Below, piece by piece: positions 1 to 9,461 of a stretch of DNA of 44,298 nucleotides. Each line of letters begins with the position of its first letter. Position 1 is the stretch's first letter. The notes under the pieces are model-generated. The model made no database searches. It was not told the DNA's origin and saw nothing but the letters and a program-made list of their open reading frames with translations. Origin of the DNA: Allosalinactinospora lopnorensis (GTDB lineage Bacteria > Actinomycetota > Actinomycetes > Streptosporangiales > Streptosporangiaceae); NCBI RefSeq assembly GCF_000981225.1, contig NZ_LAJC01000049.1, positions 1-44,298 of the forward strand, written 5' to 3'. The translations under genes and the position numbers were made by a program.

Positions 1-287
1 CGCGCGGGCGGGGAGGGGGCGGCGGGCGCGGGCGGCTCGGTGAGCGCCTGCAGCCGCCGCCGTGCTGTGTCATCGGAGGGGCGCGGGGACCGATGCGAAC
101 GCGACATGCGCACCACGCTAGGGATCCGCCGCGCATTGAGTCAGCGCGGATTCCTCGGCTGTGGACATCCCTCAGGGAAGCGCGGGGCGCGGTCCCCGAC
201 GTCTCGGACCGGAGCCTCTTCCGGGGCCGCGCTCCGCGGGAGGCGGGTCTCCCGCAATGGCGGGTGAACGCCTTCAGCGCACACGAA
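1..287. other. Intergenic, no gene recognised
   Basis: No reading frame here shows a recognisable domain, plausible start with ribosome binding site, or conserved composition. In related actinomycetes holA usually lies beyond rpsT, so the first bases could be the edge of that gene or simply spacer; nothing visible supports holA itself. Confidence 0.4.
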
Positions 288-321
288 GACCGGCCCCGGC
301 CGGAGTGCGGCGGGGCCGGTC
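288..321 (-). terminator. Hairpin terminator after rpsT
   Basis: Perfect 11-bp inverted repeat: left arm 288-298 (GACCGGCCCCG), right arm 311-321 (CGGGGCCGGTC), 12-nt loop. It begins 23 nt beyond the rpsT stop. There is no U-tract, as is common for actinobacterial hairpin terminators. Confidence 0.6.
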
Positions 322-343
322 AACGACGGGAAGGACGAACCGT

Positions 344-613
344 TCAGGCCGCCTGCGCCTTGGTCAGGCGCTTGGCCATGCGGCTCTTGCGGTTGGCGGC
401 CTGGTTCTTGTGAATGACGCCCTTGCTCACGGCCTTGTCGAGCTGCCGCGCGGCGGCGCGCTGCCGCTCGACGGCCTGCTCGGTGTTCCCGGCCTCCGCA
501 GCTTCACGGAACCTGCGGACGGCGGTCTTCAGAGAGGACTTCACCGACTTGTTGCGCATGTGGCGCTTTTGGTTCTGCAGGTTGCGCTTCTTCTGCGACT
601 TGATGTTCGCCAT
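344..613 (-). CDS. rpsT: 30S ribosomal protein S20
   Basis: Small-subunit ribosomal protein that binds 16S rRNA early in 30S assembly. The 89-residue product opens with the typical S20 start [10 protein letters not shown] and is rich in Lys, Arg and Ala over its whole length, as expected for this helical bundle protein; length matches the family. It is transcribed away from lepA, a common actinobacterial arrangement. A hairpin terminator lies just downstream at 288-321. The upstream region 614-815 contains an 18-bp palindrome that could form a leader hairpin. Identification is secure. Confidence 0.97.
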   Translation of the reverse strand: MANIKSQKKRNLQNQKRHMRNKSVKSSLKTAVRRFREAAEAGNTEQAVERQRAAARQLDKAVSKGVIHKNQAANRKSRMAKRLTKAQAA

Positions 614-722
614 GCGAAATCGTGCTCCAGTTACCTTCGATCAATGCGCCGACGGCTCGGACCCGCACCGCGGGCAGCCGATCCGCGGGAAGGCCGGTCG
701 AGAGTCGACGCTGGGTGTGCGA

Positions 723-740
723 GTTCTGAGGGCTCAGAAC
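723..740. promoter_or_regulatory. Perfect palindrome upstream of rpsT
   Basis: GTTCTGAG (723-730), two G residues, then CTCAGAAC (733-740): a perfect 8-bp inverted repeat with a 2-nt centre, about 110 nt upstream of the rpsT start. The tight centre favours a protein-binding site over a stable RNA hairpin, but either is possible. Its role in rpsT control is inferred from position alone. Confidence 0.4.
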
Positions 741-815
741 TGAACGTGGAACGTCCAAGACACGGACTTCCATTATGCATCCGTCCGCGGACCACTCGCG
801 CCCGTCCCGGAAACG

Positions 816-1870
816 TCAGCGCTGCGGATTCAGCCAGCCGTCGGTGAGAGCGGCCCAGTCCTCCTCGCCCGTGTCGTCGAGCACGTAGACCGCCAGCCCG
901 ACACCGGCGCCGTCGCGGCGGCCGTGGTCGGTCAGGCCGAGCCGGATCCCTCTGGCGGCCGTCTCGACGCTTTCGGCGGAGGACACCGGAGCCCAGTTCT
1001 CGCTCTGGTAGGACGGCACGCCGAAGCGGACCGCCGGACCGCTCCCGTCCTGCCCGTCCTCCGCGTCCTCGGCCCCACCGTTGCCGGACAGCGGCTCCAG
1101 CGCCGCGAGCGACTCCTTGGTCTGGCGCACCATGAAACCGCCGTACAGCGACGACACCGGCATCCCGGTCCCGTGCCCCGGGACCACCACCACATCCGCG
1201 TGTTCGGCGACCCTCCTCAGGTACCCCTTCGACCAGTACTTCTCCTCGCGGGCTACGACGAAGGAGGGGATCCGGGCGCCGGACACCGGCTCCACGTGCT
1301 GGGCCTGCACCGACAGCACCGCATCGTCGCCGATCTCCTCCCGTGTCCGTTCCAGCAGGTCGGGCAGTGACGGATCGTTCGTGGTGACCGGGCTGATCGC
1401 GAGATGGACGCCGTCGAAACCGGCCTCCGTCACCTCTCCCGCCGACGCGGCGACGGCGTCGCGGGCGGGTTCTGCGAACCGGTCCCGCACGAGCGAGGAG
1501 CCTCGGTGGAGTGGTCCATCCAGCCGAGTACGTCCACATCCGGGATCTCCTCCTCGGCCCAGCCGAGGAACGCGCCGGCCGCAGCGTAGTCGGCGGGGTC
1601 GCTCTCCCCGGCGGCGTCGATGTCGCCGACGTGCACGTACAGTTCGGTGAGCTCGCCCTCCTCGATCCGCGGTACCAGGGCGGCGAAGTCCTCCTCGTCC
1701 TTCTCGCCATTGACCCAGGCGCCGCTGAGCCAGGCCGCGTTCTCTCCCTGGGAGGCCGCCCACGGAGCCGGGTCACCCGAGAACTGCATGCCCAGCAGGG
1801 CGCCCGCTCCCACGGCGACGACCAGAAGCGCCGCAAGACCCGCGAGGATTCGTTTGAGCAGCCACGTCAC
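816..1870 (-). pseudogene. Membrane-anchored protein of unknown function, frame broken
   Basis: I do not recognise the family. Translation from GTG at 1870, preceded by a GGGAG ribosome binding site, gives a single N-terminal membrane segment (about residues 7-31) and then an extracytoplasmic region. The pattern of short beta strands with phrases such as ELYVHVGDID and GFDGVHLAISP suggests a TIM-barrel-like fold, possibly glycosidase-related; this is only an impression. The frame changes near 1500: residues up to WMDHSTEA are in one frame, and SSLVRDRFAEP onward in another. Adding one base gives a continuous 351-residue protein. The upstream region 1871-2049 is shared with divergent lepA. Confidence 0.6.
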
Positions 1871-2049
1871 CAGATGTCTCCCGCTTCCCGGTACCTCGCA
1901 TAGCCTGATACGTGCCGTGTGTCCCGTTCCCGCGAGGGCCGCGCCTTCGCGCGGGACATGGGACCATGGACGCCGAATCCGCCTGAGAGCCACGCTCGCC
2001 GCAGCATCTCACACCCCAGTCCGCCCGAGAGAAACGTGAACGGAGCACG

Positions 2050-3890
2050 GTGCCACAGCCAAACCGGACCGATCCCGCGCTGATCCGCAACTTCTGCATC
2101 ATCGCGCACATCGATCATGGCAAGTCGACGCTGGCCGACCGCATGCTCCAGCTGACCGGAGTCGTCGATGACCGCCGGATGCGCGAACAGTACCTCGACC
2201 GGATGGACATTGAGCGCGAGCGCGGCATCACCATCAAGTCGCAGGCGGTGCGGCTGCCGTTCACCGCGCTGGACGACGTCACCTACGCCCTGAACCTCAT
2301 CGACACCCCCGGCCACGTCGACTTCAGCTACGAGGTGTCGCGCTCACTGGCCGCGTGCGAGGGCGCGATCCTGCTCGTCGACGCCGCCCAGGGGATCGAG
2401 GCGCAGACGCTGGCGAACCTCTACATGGCGCTTGAGCACGACCTCGCGATCCTGCCGGTGCTCAACAAGATCGATCTGCCGGCGGCCCAGCCGGAGAAGT
2501 ACGCCGCCGAGCTGGCCGGCATCATCGGCTGCGAGCCCTCCGACGTGCTCAAGGTCAGCGCCAAGACCGGCGAGGGCGTGGAGGAGCTGCTCAACGAGCT
2601 CGTGGGTCAGGTGCCTGCGCCCGTCGGCGCCCCCGATGCGCCCGCCCGCGCCATGATCTTCGACTCGGTGTACGACACCTACCGCGGCGTCGTCACCTAC
2701 GTCCGGGTCATCGACGGCCGGCTCAGTGCCCGCGAGCGCATCGAGATGATGTCCAGCCGCGCCACCCACGAGACACTGGAGGTCGGCGTCATCTCGCCGG
2801 AGCCCACGAAGGTCCCCGGCCTGGGGGTCGGCGAGGTCGGCTACATCATCACCGGTGTGAAGGACGTCCGGCAGTCGAGGGTCGGCGACACCATCACCTC
2901 GGCGAACCGGGGCGCCACCGAGATGCTTCCCGGGTACCGGGACCCCAAGCCGATGGTGTTCTCGGGGCTGTACCCGATCGACGGCTCGGACTACCCGGTG
3001 CTGCGCGACGCCCTGGAGAAGCTGCAGCTCAACGACGCCGCTCTGGTGTTCGAGCCGGAGACGTCGGCGGCATTGGGCTTCGGGTTCCGCTGCGGTTTCC
3101 TCGGCCTGCTGCACCTGGAGATCACCCGGGCCCGGCTGGAGCGCGAGTTCGGCCTCGACCTCATCTCCACCGCGCCCAACGTCTCTACGACGTGTTCATG
3201 GAGGACGGCGAGCAACACACGGTGACCAATCCCAGCGAGTTCCCCGAGGGCAAGATCGGCGAGATCCACGAGCCAATCGTCAGGGCCACCCTGCTGTCTC
3301 CCTCCGAGTTCGTCGGACCGATCATGGAGCTGTGCCAGGGGCGCCGCGGCAGCCTCCAGGGCATGGACTACCTGTCCGAGGACCGCGTGGAGATGCGGTA
3401 CACGCTGCCGCTCGCCGAGATCGTGTTCGATTTCTTCGACCAGCTCAAGTCGCGCACCAAGGGCTATGCCTCCCTCGACTACGAGCCCTCGGGAGACCAG
3501 GTCGCCGACCTGGTCAAGGTGGACATTCTGCTGCAGGGCGAGACCGTGGACGCGTTCTCCGCGATCGTGCACAAGGAGAAGGCCTACGCCTACGGCGTCG
3601 AGATGACCAAGAAGCTCCGCGAGCTCATCCCGCGCCAGCAGTTCGAGGTACCGGTCCAGGCGGCCATCGGTTCGCGCGTGATCGCGCGCGAGAACATCCG
3701 CGCCATCCGCAAGGACGTCCTTTCCAAGTGCTACGGCGGCGACATCAGCCGTAAGCGCAAGCTGCTGGAGAAGCAGAAGGAAGGGAAGAAAAAGATGAAG
3801 ATGGTGGGCCGGGTGGAAGTGCCCCAGGAGGCCTTCATCTCAGCGCTCTCCACCGACGACAGCGGTGAGAAGGACACGAAGAAGAAGTAG
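2050..3890 (+). pseudogene. lepA: Elongation factor 4 (LepA), frame broken once
   Basis: LepA/EF4 is a ribosome-associated GTPase related to EF-G, implicated in back-translocation and 30S biogenesis. The GTG start has GGAG just upstream. All G motifs are present: AHIDHGKS (G1), [10 protein letters not shown] (G2), DTPGHVDF (G3) and NKID (G4), followed by EF-G-like domains and the lysine-rich LepA C-terminus ending KDTKKK. The frame breaks at about 3183: the first part ends LISTAPNV and the expected continuation [19 protein letters not shown] is in the next frame. Restoring one base, probably a C, gives 613 residues, the normal length. A sequencing error is more likely than true loss. Confidence 0.93.
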
Positions 3891-3918
3891 CCCCCCGCCC
3901 CGCTTCGGGCGGGGGGCT
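3889..3918. terminator. Bidirectional terminator between lepA and malG
   Basis: Perfect 12-bp stem: left arm 3889-3900, right arm 3907-3918, 6-nt loop CGCTTC. It overlaps the lepA stop codon and lies 6 nt beyond the end of convergent malG, so it can serve both transcripts. Confidence 0.8.
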
Positions 3919-3923
3919 GAGGG

Positions 3924-4796
3924 CTATCCCTTGACCGCTCCGCTGGTCAGGCCTTCCACGATGAACCGCTGCAGCCCCCAGAACACCGCCAGCACCGGGA
4001 CCGCGAGCAGCAGCGTGCCCGCGGAGAACAGCCCGAAGTTGGCGTTGCGGTTCTCGGCGACCATCCCGTACAGACCGAGCGCGACGGTCTGGGAGCCCGG
4101 ATCCCGCAGGAACACGCTGGCCATCAGGAACTCGTTGATGGTGGCGATGAACACCAGCAGCCCGACGATCGCGAGCACCGGGGTCACCAGCGGCAGCATG
4201 ATCCGGAAGAAGACCTGGGCGTGCGTGGCCCCGTCCACCCGGGCGGACTCGTCCAGTTCCTTGGGGACGGTGTCGAAGAAGCCCTTCATCAGCCAGGTGT
4301 TGATGCTCAGCGCGCCCCCGAGGTAGACGAGCATCAGCCCCCAGTGGGTGTTGAAACCGATCTTCGGCCAGTAGTCGGTGACGGCGGCGAACATCAGATA
4401 GATCGCCACGATCGCGAGGAACTGCGGGAACATCTGGATGACCAGCAGGCCGTGCAGCCCGAACCGCCGGCCGGCGAACCGGAAGCGGCTGAACACGTAG
4501 GCGGCGAGCGCCGACAGCAGCACCGTCGCAGCGGCGTTGGTCACCGCGATCACCACGGAGTTGAGGTACCACCGGGGGTAGCGGGTCTCGGTGAGCAGGT
4601 CGGCGAAGTTGCCCAGCCCGGCTCCCGCCGGGACGAGCTGGGAGCTGTTCAGGGTGCCCAGTGGATTCAGCGCCGCGGAGACCACGAACAGGATCGGGAA
4701 GAGCGCGAACGCCAGCACGGCCCACATGACGAGGTGGCGCCAGCCGTCGCGGCGGGCCCACAGCAGTGTGCGTCGGTTCAGCAGCGGCCTGACCAT
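3924..4796 (-). CDS. malG: Maltose-type ABC transporter permease, MalG-like
   Basis: Inner-membrane subunit of a carbohydrate importer (MalG family, 290 residues). It has about six membrane helices, an initial segment RHLVMWAVLAFALFPILFVVSA, and the EAA loop ESARVDGATHAQVFFRIMLP that docks onto the ATPase. The ATG overlaps the malF stop by one base (TGATG), so the two permeases are translationally coupled. No ATPase gene is present in the locus; in actinomycetes such importers commonly use a shared MsiK-type ATPase encoded elsewhere, which is inferred here. The adjacent GH13 enzyme and LacI regulator support an alpha-glucoside or maltodextrin substrate. Confidence 0.92.
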   Translation of the reverse strand: MVRPLLNRRTLLWARRDGWRHLVMWAVLAFALFPILFVVSAALNPLGTLNSSQLVPAGAGLGNFADLLTETRYPRWYLNSVVIAVTNAAATVLLSALAAYVFSRFRFAGRRFGLHGLLVIQMFPQFLAIVAIYLMFAAVTDYWPKIGFNTHWGLMLVYLGGALSINTWLMKGFFDTVPKELDESARVDGATHAQVFFRIMLPLVTPVLAIVGLLVFIATINEFLMASVFLRDPGSQTVALGLYGMVAENRNANFGLFSAGTLLLAVPVLAVFWGLQRFIVEGLTSGAVKG

Positions 4797-6412
4797 CAGT
4801 TGTGCACCTCTTCCAGGGACTTGCTCCGCCGGAGGGCCACGACGGAGATCAGCGTCACGATCATGAAGATGAACACCGAGACCGCGGCCGCGTACCCGTA
4901 CTGCGCTCCGGCCTCGCCGAACGCGAGCCGGTAGGTGTAGGTGATGAGGAGGTCGGTGGCGCCTGCCATGGGGTTGTCCGTGGGGAAGGGCCCGCCCTCG
5001 GTGGTGAGCCAAACGGCGTTGAAGTTGTTGAAGTTGAACGCGAACGTCGCGACGAGGATGGGCAGCATCGCGACCATCAGCAGTGGAAAGGTGACCGTAC
5101 GGAACGCCTGCCAGGCGCCCGCGCCGTCGATCCGCGCGGCCTGGACGAGTTCCCGGGGGATCGCCTGCAGCGCACCGGTGGCCACCAGGAACATGTACGG
5201 GAAGCCGAGCCACAGGTTGACCAGCAGCACCGCGGCGCGGGCGGTCCAGGGGTCGCCGAACCAGTCCAGATCCCAGCCGAGAAGCCGGTTGAGCAGGCCG
5301 TAGTCGGCGTTGAACATGTCCCGCCACAGCAGGAACATCGCGAACGAGGGCATGGCGTAGGGCAGTACCACCAGGAGCCGGTACGTCGTCCGCCCGCGGA
5401 GGCGGTGCCGGGTGTGCAGGGTGAGCGCGACCGCGAGTCCGAGCGCGAACACCAGCGCCGTGGTCCCGGCGGCGAACCCGAGGTTCCAGGTCAGGATGGA
5501 CAGGAACGAGGAGCCGAGGGTGGGGTCGGTGAGGAAGCGGACGAAGTTGTCGAGGCCGACACCGACCTTCCAGCCCTGCGACACCCGTTGCCCGTCCTCG
5601 GCGTAGAAGCCGCCCCGTTCGTTGTCAGCGGTGAAGACCTGGCCGCTGTCGGTGTCGGTGACGCAGTCGCAGCCCGCGTCGTAGACCCGGCCGGCCTCGC
5701 CCTCGTAGGCGGTGGACAGCCCGCTGGAGCGGATCCCGGAGCCGGGGCCGGTCGGGACGGCGAACTCCTCGACCTCGCCGCTGCGCCGGTTGACCTCGCC
5801 GGGGGCGAGGATCGTGTACCCGCCGGCCTCGGTGATCTTCCCGGAGTCCTCGACGGTCGCGTTCCGCAGGGGAGCGAGCCCCTCATCGGTGCCGGCGTAT
5901 GCGCTGCCGTCCGGGCCGGTGAGCAGGAACACCAGGTCGCCCGTGTCGGCGTCGCCCCTGGCCGCGACGGTGAGCGTGTAGTCCGCCGAATCGGCGGTGC
6001 GGGACACCGAGGTCGCCTCGATCCCGGCGATCGCCTGTTCCTTGGTTCCCCGGTGGCCGTCGCCGTAGTTCGTCACCGAGGTGCCGACCGTGTAGAGCAC
6101 CGGGATGACCTGGAAGGCGACGAGGAGCAGGGTGCCGGGCAGCAGGTACTTGGCGGGGACGGTGCGCTTGGAGAGGTAGACGTGGAAGATCAGCGCCGTC
6201 ACCGCCACGACGGTGGCCACACCGATCCACCTGCCCTCTGCGTACAGGGGGAAGACCGCCCACAGCCCCACCGCCGCGGCCAGGCCCAGCATGCCGATCT
6301 TGGCGATCTGGCCGGGCAGTGAACCGTCGGGGGCCAGGGCGCCGCCGGGGAGCGGCGGGGCGGAGGAGGCCCGTGACGAGGCGCCCTTGTCGTTGCCGTA
6401 CTGGGAGACCAC
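4796..6412 (-). CDS. malF: Maltose-type ABC transporter permease, MalF-like with large extracellular domain
   Basis: Partner permease of MalG, 538 residues, much longer than the roughly 300 residues of typical Gram-positive sugar permeases. Two membrane helices lie at about residues 40-80, a third near 92-110, then a hydrophilic insertion of some 170 residues (about 112-285), and finally the conserved permease core with EAA loop AARIDGAGAWQAFRTVTFP. The insertion sits where enterobacterial MalF carries its P2 domain, which contacts the binding protein. The GTG start lies 3 nt after the malE stop, so it is in the same operon. A Cys pair (CDC, residues 248-250) occurs in the insertion. Confidence 0.9.
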   Translation of the reverse strand: MVSQYGNDKGASSRASSAPPLPGGALAPDGSLPGQIAKIGMLGLAAAVGLWAVFPLYAEGRWIGVATVVAVTALIFHVYLSKRTVPAKYLLPGTLLLVAFQVIPVLYTVGTSVTNYGDGHRGTKEQAIAGIEATSVSRTADSADYTLTVAARGDADTGDLVFLLTGPDGSAYAGTDEGLAPLRNATVEDSGKITEAGGYTILAPGEVNRRSGEVEEFAVPTGPGSGIRSSGLSTAYEGEAGRVYDAGCDCVTDTDSGQVFTADNERGGFYAEDGQRVSQGWKVGVGLDNFVRFLTDPTLGSSFLSILTWNLGFAAGTTALVFALGLAVALTLHTRHRLRGRTTYRLLVVLPYAMPSFAMFLLWRDMFNADYGLLNRLLGWDLDWFGDPWTARAAVLLVNLWLGFPYMFLVATGALQAIPRELVQAARIDGAGAWQAFRTVTFPLLMVAMLPILVATFAFNFNNFNAVWLTTEGGPFPTDNPMAGATDLLITYTYRLAFGEAGAQYGYAAAVSVFIFMIVTLISVVALRRSKSLEEVHN

Positions 6413-6415
6413 CGG

Positions 6416-7642
6416 TCAGCCGATCTCGTTCGCGATGGTCTTCTCAGCGGCCCTGAGCGCGTTCTCCGGATCCGCCCCGCCGATGATCGACGCCTGCGCC
6501 TTTCCCATGGGGTCCCAGACGGAGGCCATCTGCGGGATGGCCGGCATCGGCTCCGCGTTCTCACCGGCTTCGGCCATCTTGGCCAGATCGGGGTCCTCCA
6601 CCTGGTCGTGGGCCGAGCCCAGGGAGGGCGGAAGCGGCTCGGCGTCGTAGAAGGCGGCGGCGACGTCGGGGTCGGTCATGTGGTTGGTCACGAACTCCTC
6701 CGCCAGCACCTTGTTCTCGCCGCCGGAGGCGACGTAGCAGACCTGGGCGCCGAGGAACGGGCGCGCCTCTTCGGCGCCCTCGAAGCCGGGGACGGGGGAG
6801 ATGTCGTAGTCGATCCCCGACTTCCTGATCTCGTTGAGGTCCCAGGGGCCGGTGATGAAGTACGGAGCGTCGCCGTCGGCGAACAGCGCGAGAGCGTTCT
6901 GGTTGCCGACCGAGCGCTTCAGCGCGCCCTCGCCCTCCTCCCCCAGCTCGGCGATCCTCTCCATGGCCTCGATCGACTCGGGGGTGCCGACACCGAGGTC
7001 GGTCGGGTCGTGGTCGCCGTGCTCGTCCTGCCCGAACAGGTAGCCGCCGCCGGAGGTGTATAAGGGGTGGAGGTGGTAGGGGTCGCCGTTCTGTCCCACC
7101 ATCACCGACAGGATCTCGGCGGTGTCGCCCTCCTCCTTGAGGGCGGAGCCGGTCTCCACGAGCTCCTCGATGCTCTCCGGTGCGTCGGGGGCGAGCTCGG
7201 TGTTGCGGACGAGCATCAGGCTCTCGGTGGCGTAGGGGAAGCCGTAGACCTGCCCTTCGTAGCTGGCGGCCTCAAGAGCGGTCTCGTCGAGGTCATCGAT
7301 CGTCTCGCCGGGGAGCTGGACGGGATCGACGGCGTTGTTCTGGACCAGGTTCCCGATCCAGTCGTGTGCGCCGATGAGGACATCGGGGCCGGAGCCGGCT
7401 TCGTGCGCGGTGACGAAATTGGCCTGCAGCTCGTCGTTGGGGAGGGCCTGAAGATCGACGCCGACCCCGTTGGCCTCGCCGAATTCCGCGGCGAAAGGTT
7501 CAAGGACGTCGACCCGCTCCTCGCTTGCCCAGACGACCATGCCGGCGGGCGCCTCTGTGCCGTCGTCGTTGCCGCCGCACGCGGTGGCGGTGAGCGCGAG
7601 GGTCGCGGTGCCCGCGAGGACACCAACACTGCGGAACTTCAT
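6416..7642 (-). CDS. malE: Maltose/maltodextrin-binding lipoprotein, MalE-like
   Basis: Extracellular solute-binding protein family 1, 408 residues, which captures the sugar and delivers it to MalFG. The ATG at 7642 is chosen because a GGGAG site lies just upstream and the first residues form a lipoprotein signal peptide, MKFRSVGVLAGTATLALTATAC, with the modifiable Cys at position 22. The mature protein has the family pattern, including GPWDLNEIRKSG and a C-terminal segment near PMGKAQASIIGG. It is followed directly by malF and malG. The control region upstream contains TTGCGCAA and GTTTGCAG elements that are repeated in the amylase/lacI region. Confidence 0.92.
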   Translation of the reverse strand: MKFRSVGVLAGTATLALTATACGGNDDGTEAPAGMVVWASEERVDVLEPFAAEFGEANGVGVDLQALPNDELQANFVTAHEAGSGPDVLIGAHDWIGNLVQNNAVDPVQLPGETIDDLDETALEAASYEGQVYGFPYATESLMLVRNTELAPDAPESIEELVETGSALKEEGDTAEILSVMVGQNGDPYHLHPLYTSGGGYLFGQDEHGDHDPTDLGVGTPESIEAMERIAELGEEGEGALKRSVGNQNALALFADGDAPYFITGPWDLNEIRKSGIDYDISPVPGFEGAEEARPFLGAQVCYVASGGENKVLAEEFVTNHMTDPDVAAAFYDAEPLPPSLGSAHDQVEDPDLAKMAEAGENAEPMPAIPQMASVWDPMGKAQASIIGGADPENALRAAEKTIANEIG

Positions 7643-7724
7643 GACTCTCCCTCTCGGTGCGCAGATGTGCTGTGTCCCCCCGCGGCACAGCCGTCCTGGA
7701 TGTGCGGGTGTGACGTTAACAAGA

Positions 7725-7751
7725 TTGCGCAACTTTTGAAAGAGTTTGCAG
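7725..7751. promoter_or_regulatory. Candidate LacI-family operator upstream of malE
   Basis: The palindrome TTGCGCAA (7725-7732) and the element GTTTGCAG (7744-7751) lie about 80-110 nt upstream of malE. The same two octamers recur upstream of the GH13 gene and lacI (9462-9469 and 9493-9500). LacI-family sugar regulators typically bind TTGC/GCAA half-sites, so these are probably sites of the neighbouring repressor; binding is inferred. Confidence 0.5.
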
Positions 7752-7840
7752 TCCCGTTCCGTCATTCTCCGGAAACATCCGAAGTGTTCGGCGCGCGCCG
7801 GGACAGCGAAGGACCGGCGGGGCCCCGTCCCGCGCCGGAT

Positions 7841-9439
7841 TCAGACCCGCAGCCACACCGCCGTGTCCGGAGGAAGGGACAAGGGGGCGCGATCGCCGGA
7901 CCGAGGCTCACTGGAGAGCAGCACCTCGCCGTGCAGGGGAATCTCCACCGCCTGCTCGCTGAGGTTCACCGCGCACACGAAACCCGCGCCGCGCCCGAAG
8001 ATCAGCACATCGGAGGGAGCCTCCAGCCAGGTGAGCGAAGAGGGCGCGGTGTTGTGCAGTCCGCGGCGCAACCGGAGCGCCGCGGTGTACAGCGACAGGG
8101 TCGAATCCGGGTCCGCCCGCTGCGCGGCACGGGTGAGCGAGCGCCACTCCTCGGGCACCGGCAGCCACGGTTCCGCGTCCGCCGGGCCGAACCCGAACGG
8201 GGGTTCCTCGCCTTCCCACGGCAGCGGGACCCGGCAGCCGTCCCTTCCGCGCCGGGTACGCCCCGAACGCTCCCACGTGGGGTCCTGCAGCGCCTCTTCG
8301 GGCAGGTCGGTGACCTCCGGAAGGCCCAGTTCCTCCCCCTGGTACAGGTAGGCCGAGCCGGGCAGCGCGAGCGTGAGCAGGGCGGCGGCGCGGGCCCGCC
8401 GCAGTCCGGTGCCGCCGTCGCCGAACCGGGTGACGTGCCGGGGCACGTCGTGGTTGGACAGTACCCAGGTCGTCGTCGCACCGACATCGCCGTTGGCCGC
8501 CAGCGATCGGTCGATGACACCGCGCAGCGCAGCCGCGTCCCAGGGCGCGACCAGGTACTCGAAGTTGAAGGCCTGGTGCAGCTCGCCGGGACGCAGGTAG
8601 CGCGCGACCCGCTGGGCGTCCTCCACCCACGCCTCCGCGACCAGTGCCCGGTCGCCCGGGTAGGAGGCGGCGATCGCGTTCCACCGCCGGTAGATGTCGT
8701 GCACGCCGTCCTGGTCGAAGTAGGGCAGCCGGGTGCTGCCGTCGAGCAGGTCGGCTCGCTGGCCGGGCGCGATGTCGGGTAGAGCGGGGTCCTTCACCAG
8801 GCCGTGCGCGACGTCGACCCGGAAGCCGTCGACACCGCGGTCCAGCCAGAAACGCAGCACGTCCTCGAACTCCTCGTGCACCTCCGGGTTGGACCAGTCG
8901 AGGTCGGGCTGCTCGGCGTCGAACAGATGCAGGTACCACTCCTCGGGAGTGCCATCGGGTCGCTTGAGCCGGGTCCAGGCCGGGCCGCCGAAGATCGACT
9001 GCCAGTTGTTGGGCGGTTCGTCTCCGCCGGGGCCCTTGCCGGGGCGGAAGATGTAGCGCGCCCGCTCCGGGTTGCCGGGTTCGGACTCCACGGCCGCCCG
9101 GAACCAGCGGTGCGCCGAAGAGGTGTGGTTCGGCACGACGTCGATGATCACCCGCAGTCCGAGGTCGTGCGCGCTCGCGATCAGGGAGTCGAAGTCGGCC
9201 AGGGTGCCGAAGCGCGGGTCCACGTCGCGGTAGTCGGCCACGTCGTAGCCGCCGTCGGCCAGCGGCGACACATAGAAGGGGGTCAGCCAGACCGCGTCGA
9301 CGCCCAGAGCCGCGAGTTCCGGGAGGCGCCGGCGCACGCCCGTCAGGTCTCCCTCCCCGTCGCCGTCGGAATCGGCGAAGCTCCGGACATAGACCTGGTA
9401 GATGACGGCGCTGTGCCACCACTCGGACTTCGGCTGCAT
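7841..9439 (-). CDS. GH13 alpha-glucosidase / oligo-1,6-glucosidase
   Basis: Cytoplasmic glycoside hydrolase family 13 enzyme (532 residues) that cleaves imported malto-oligosaccharides to glucose. The (beta/alpha)8 barrel opens with WWHSAVIYQVYVRSFADSDG. Catalytic residues are visible: nucleophile Asp209 in GFRVDVAHG, acid/base Glu269 in VAEAWV, and Asp331 in SNHD; NHTS at 104-107 is region I. The ATG at 9439 is chosen because GGGAGG precedes it at good spacing, whereas upstream ATGs at 9460 and 9469 have no such site. It lies 198 nt upstream of malE on the same strand and is divergent from lacI. No signal peptide is seen. Substrate specificity within the family cannot be fixed. Confidence 0.92.
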   Translation of the reverse strand: MQPKSEWWHSAVIYQVYVRSFADSDGDGEGDLTGVRRRLPELAALGVDAVWLTPFYVSPLADGGYDVADYRDVDPRFGTLADFDSLIASAHDLGLRVIIDVVPNHTSSAHRWFRAAVESEPGNPERARYIFRPGKGPGGDEPPNNWQSIFGGPAWTRLKRPDGTPEEWYLHLFDAEQPDLDWSNPEVHEEFEDVLRFWLDRGVDGFRVDVAHGLVKDPALPDIAPGQRADLLDGSTRLPYFDQDGVHDIYRRWNAIAASYPGDRALVAEAWVEDAQRVARYLRPGELHQAFNFEYLVAPWDAAALRGVIDRSLAANGDVGATTTWVLSNHDVPRHVTRFGDGGTGLRRARAAALLTLALPGSAYLYQGEELGLPEVTDLPEEALQDPTWERSGRTRRGRDGCRVPLPWEGEEPPFGFGPADAEPWLPVPEEWRSLTRAAQRADPDSTLSLYTAALRLRRGLHNTAPSSLTWLEAPSDVLIFGRGAGFVCAVNLSEQAVEIPLHGEVLLSSEPRSGDRAPLSLPPDTAVWLRV

Positions 9440-9461
9440 CAAGAGGTCCTCCCGTGTCATC

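Noticed and set aside
2344-3114. 256-codon open frame antisense to lepA
   Set aside because: Leu/Val/Gly/Asp-rich shadow with no domain; lepA is unmistakable on the plus strand.
4802-6322. 506-codon open frame antisense to malF
   Set aside because: Low-complexity shadow product; malF has clear family motifs and operon spacing.
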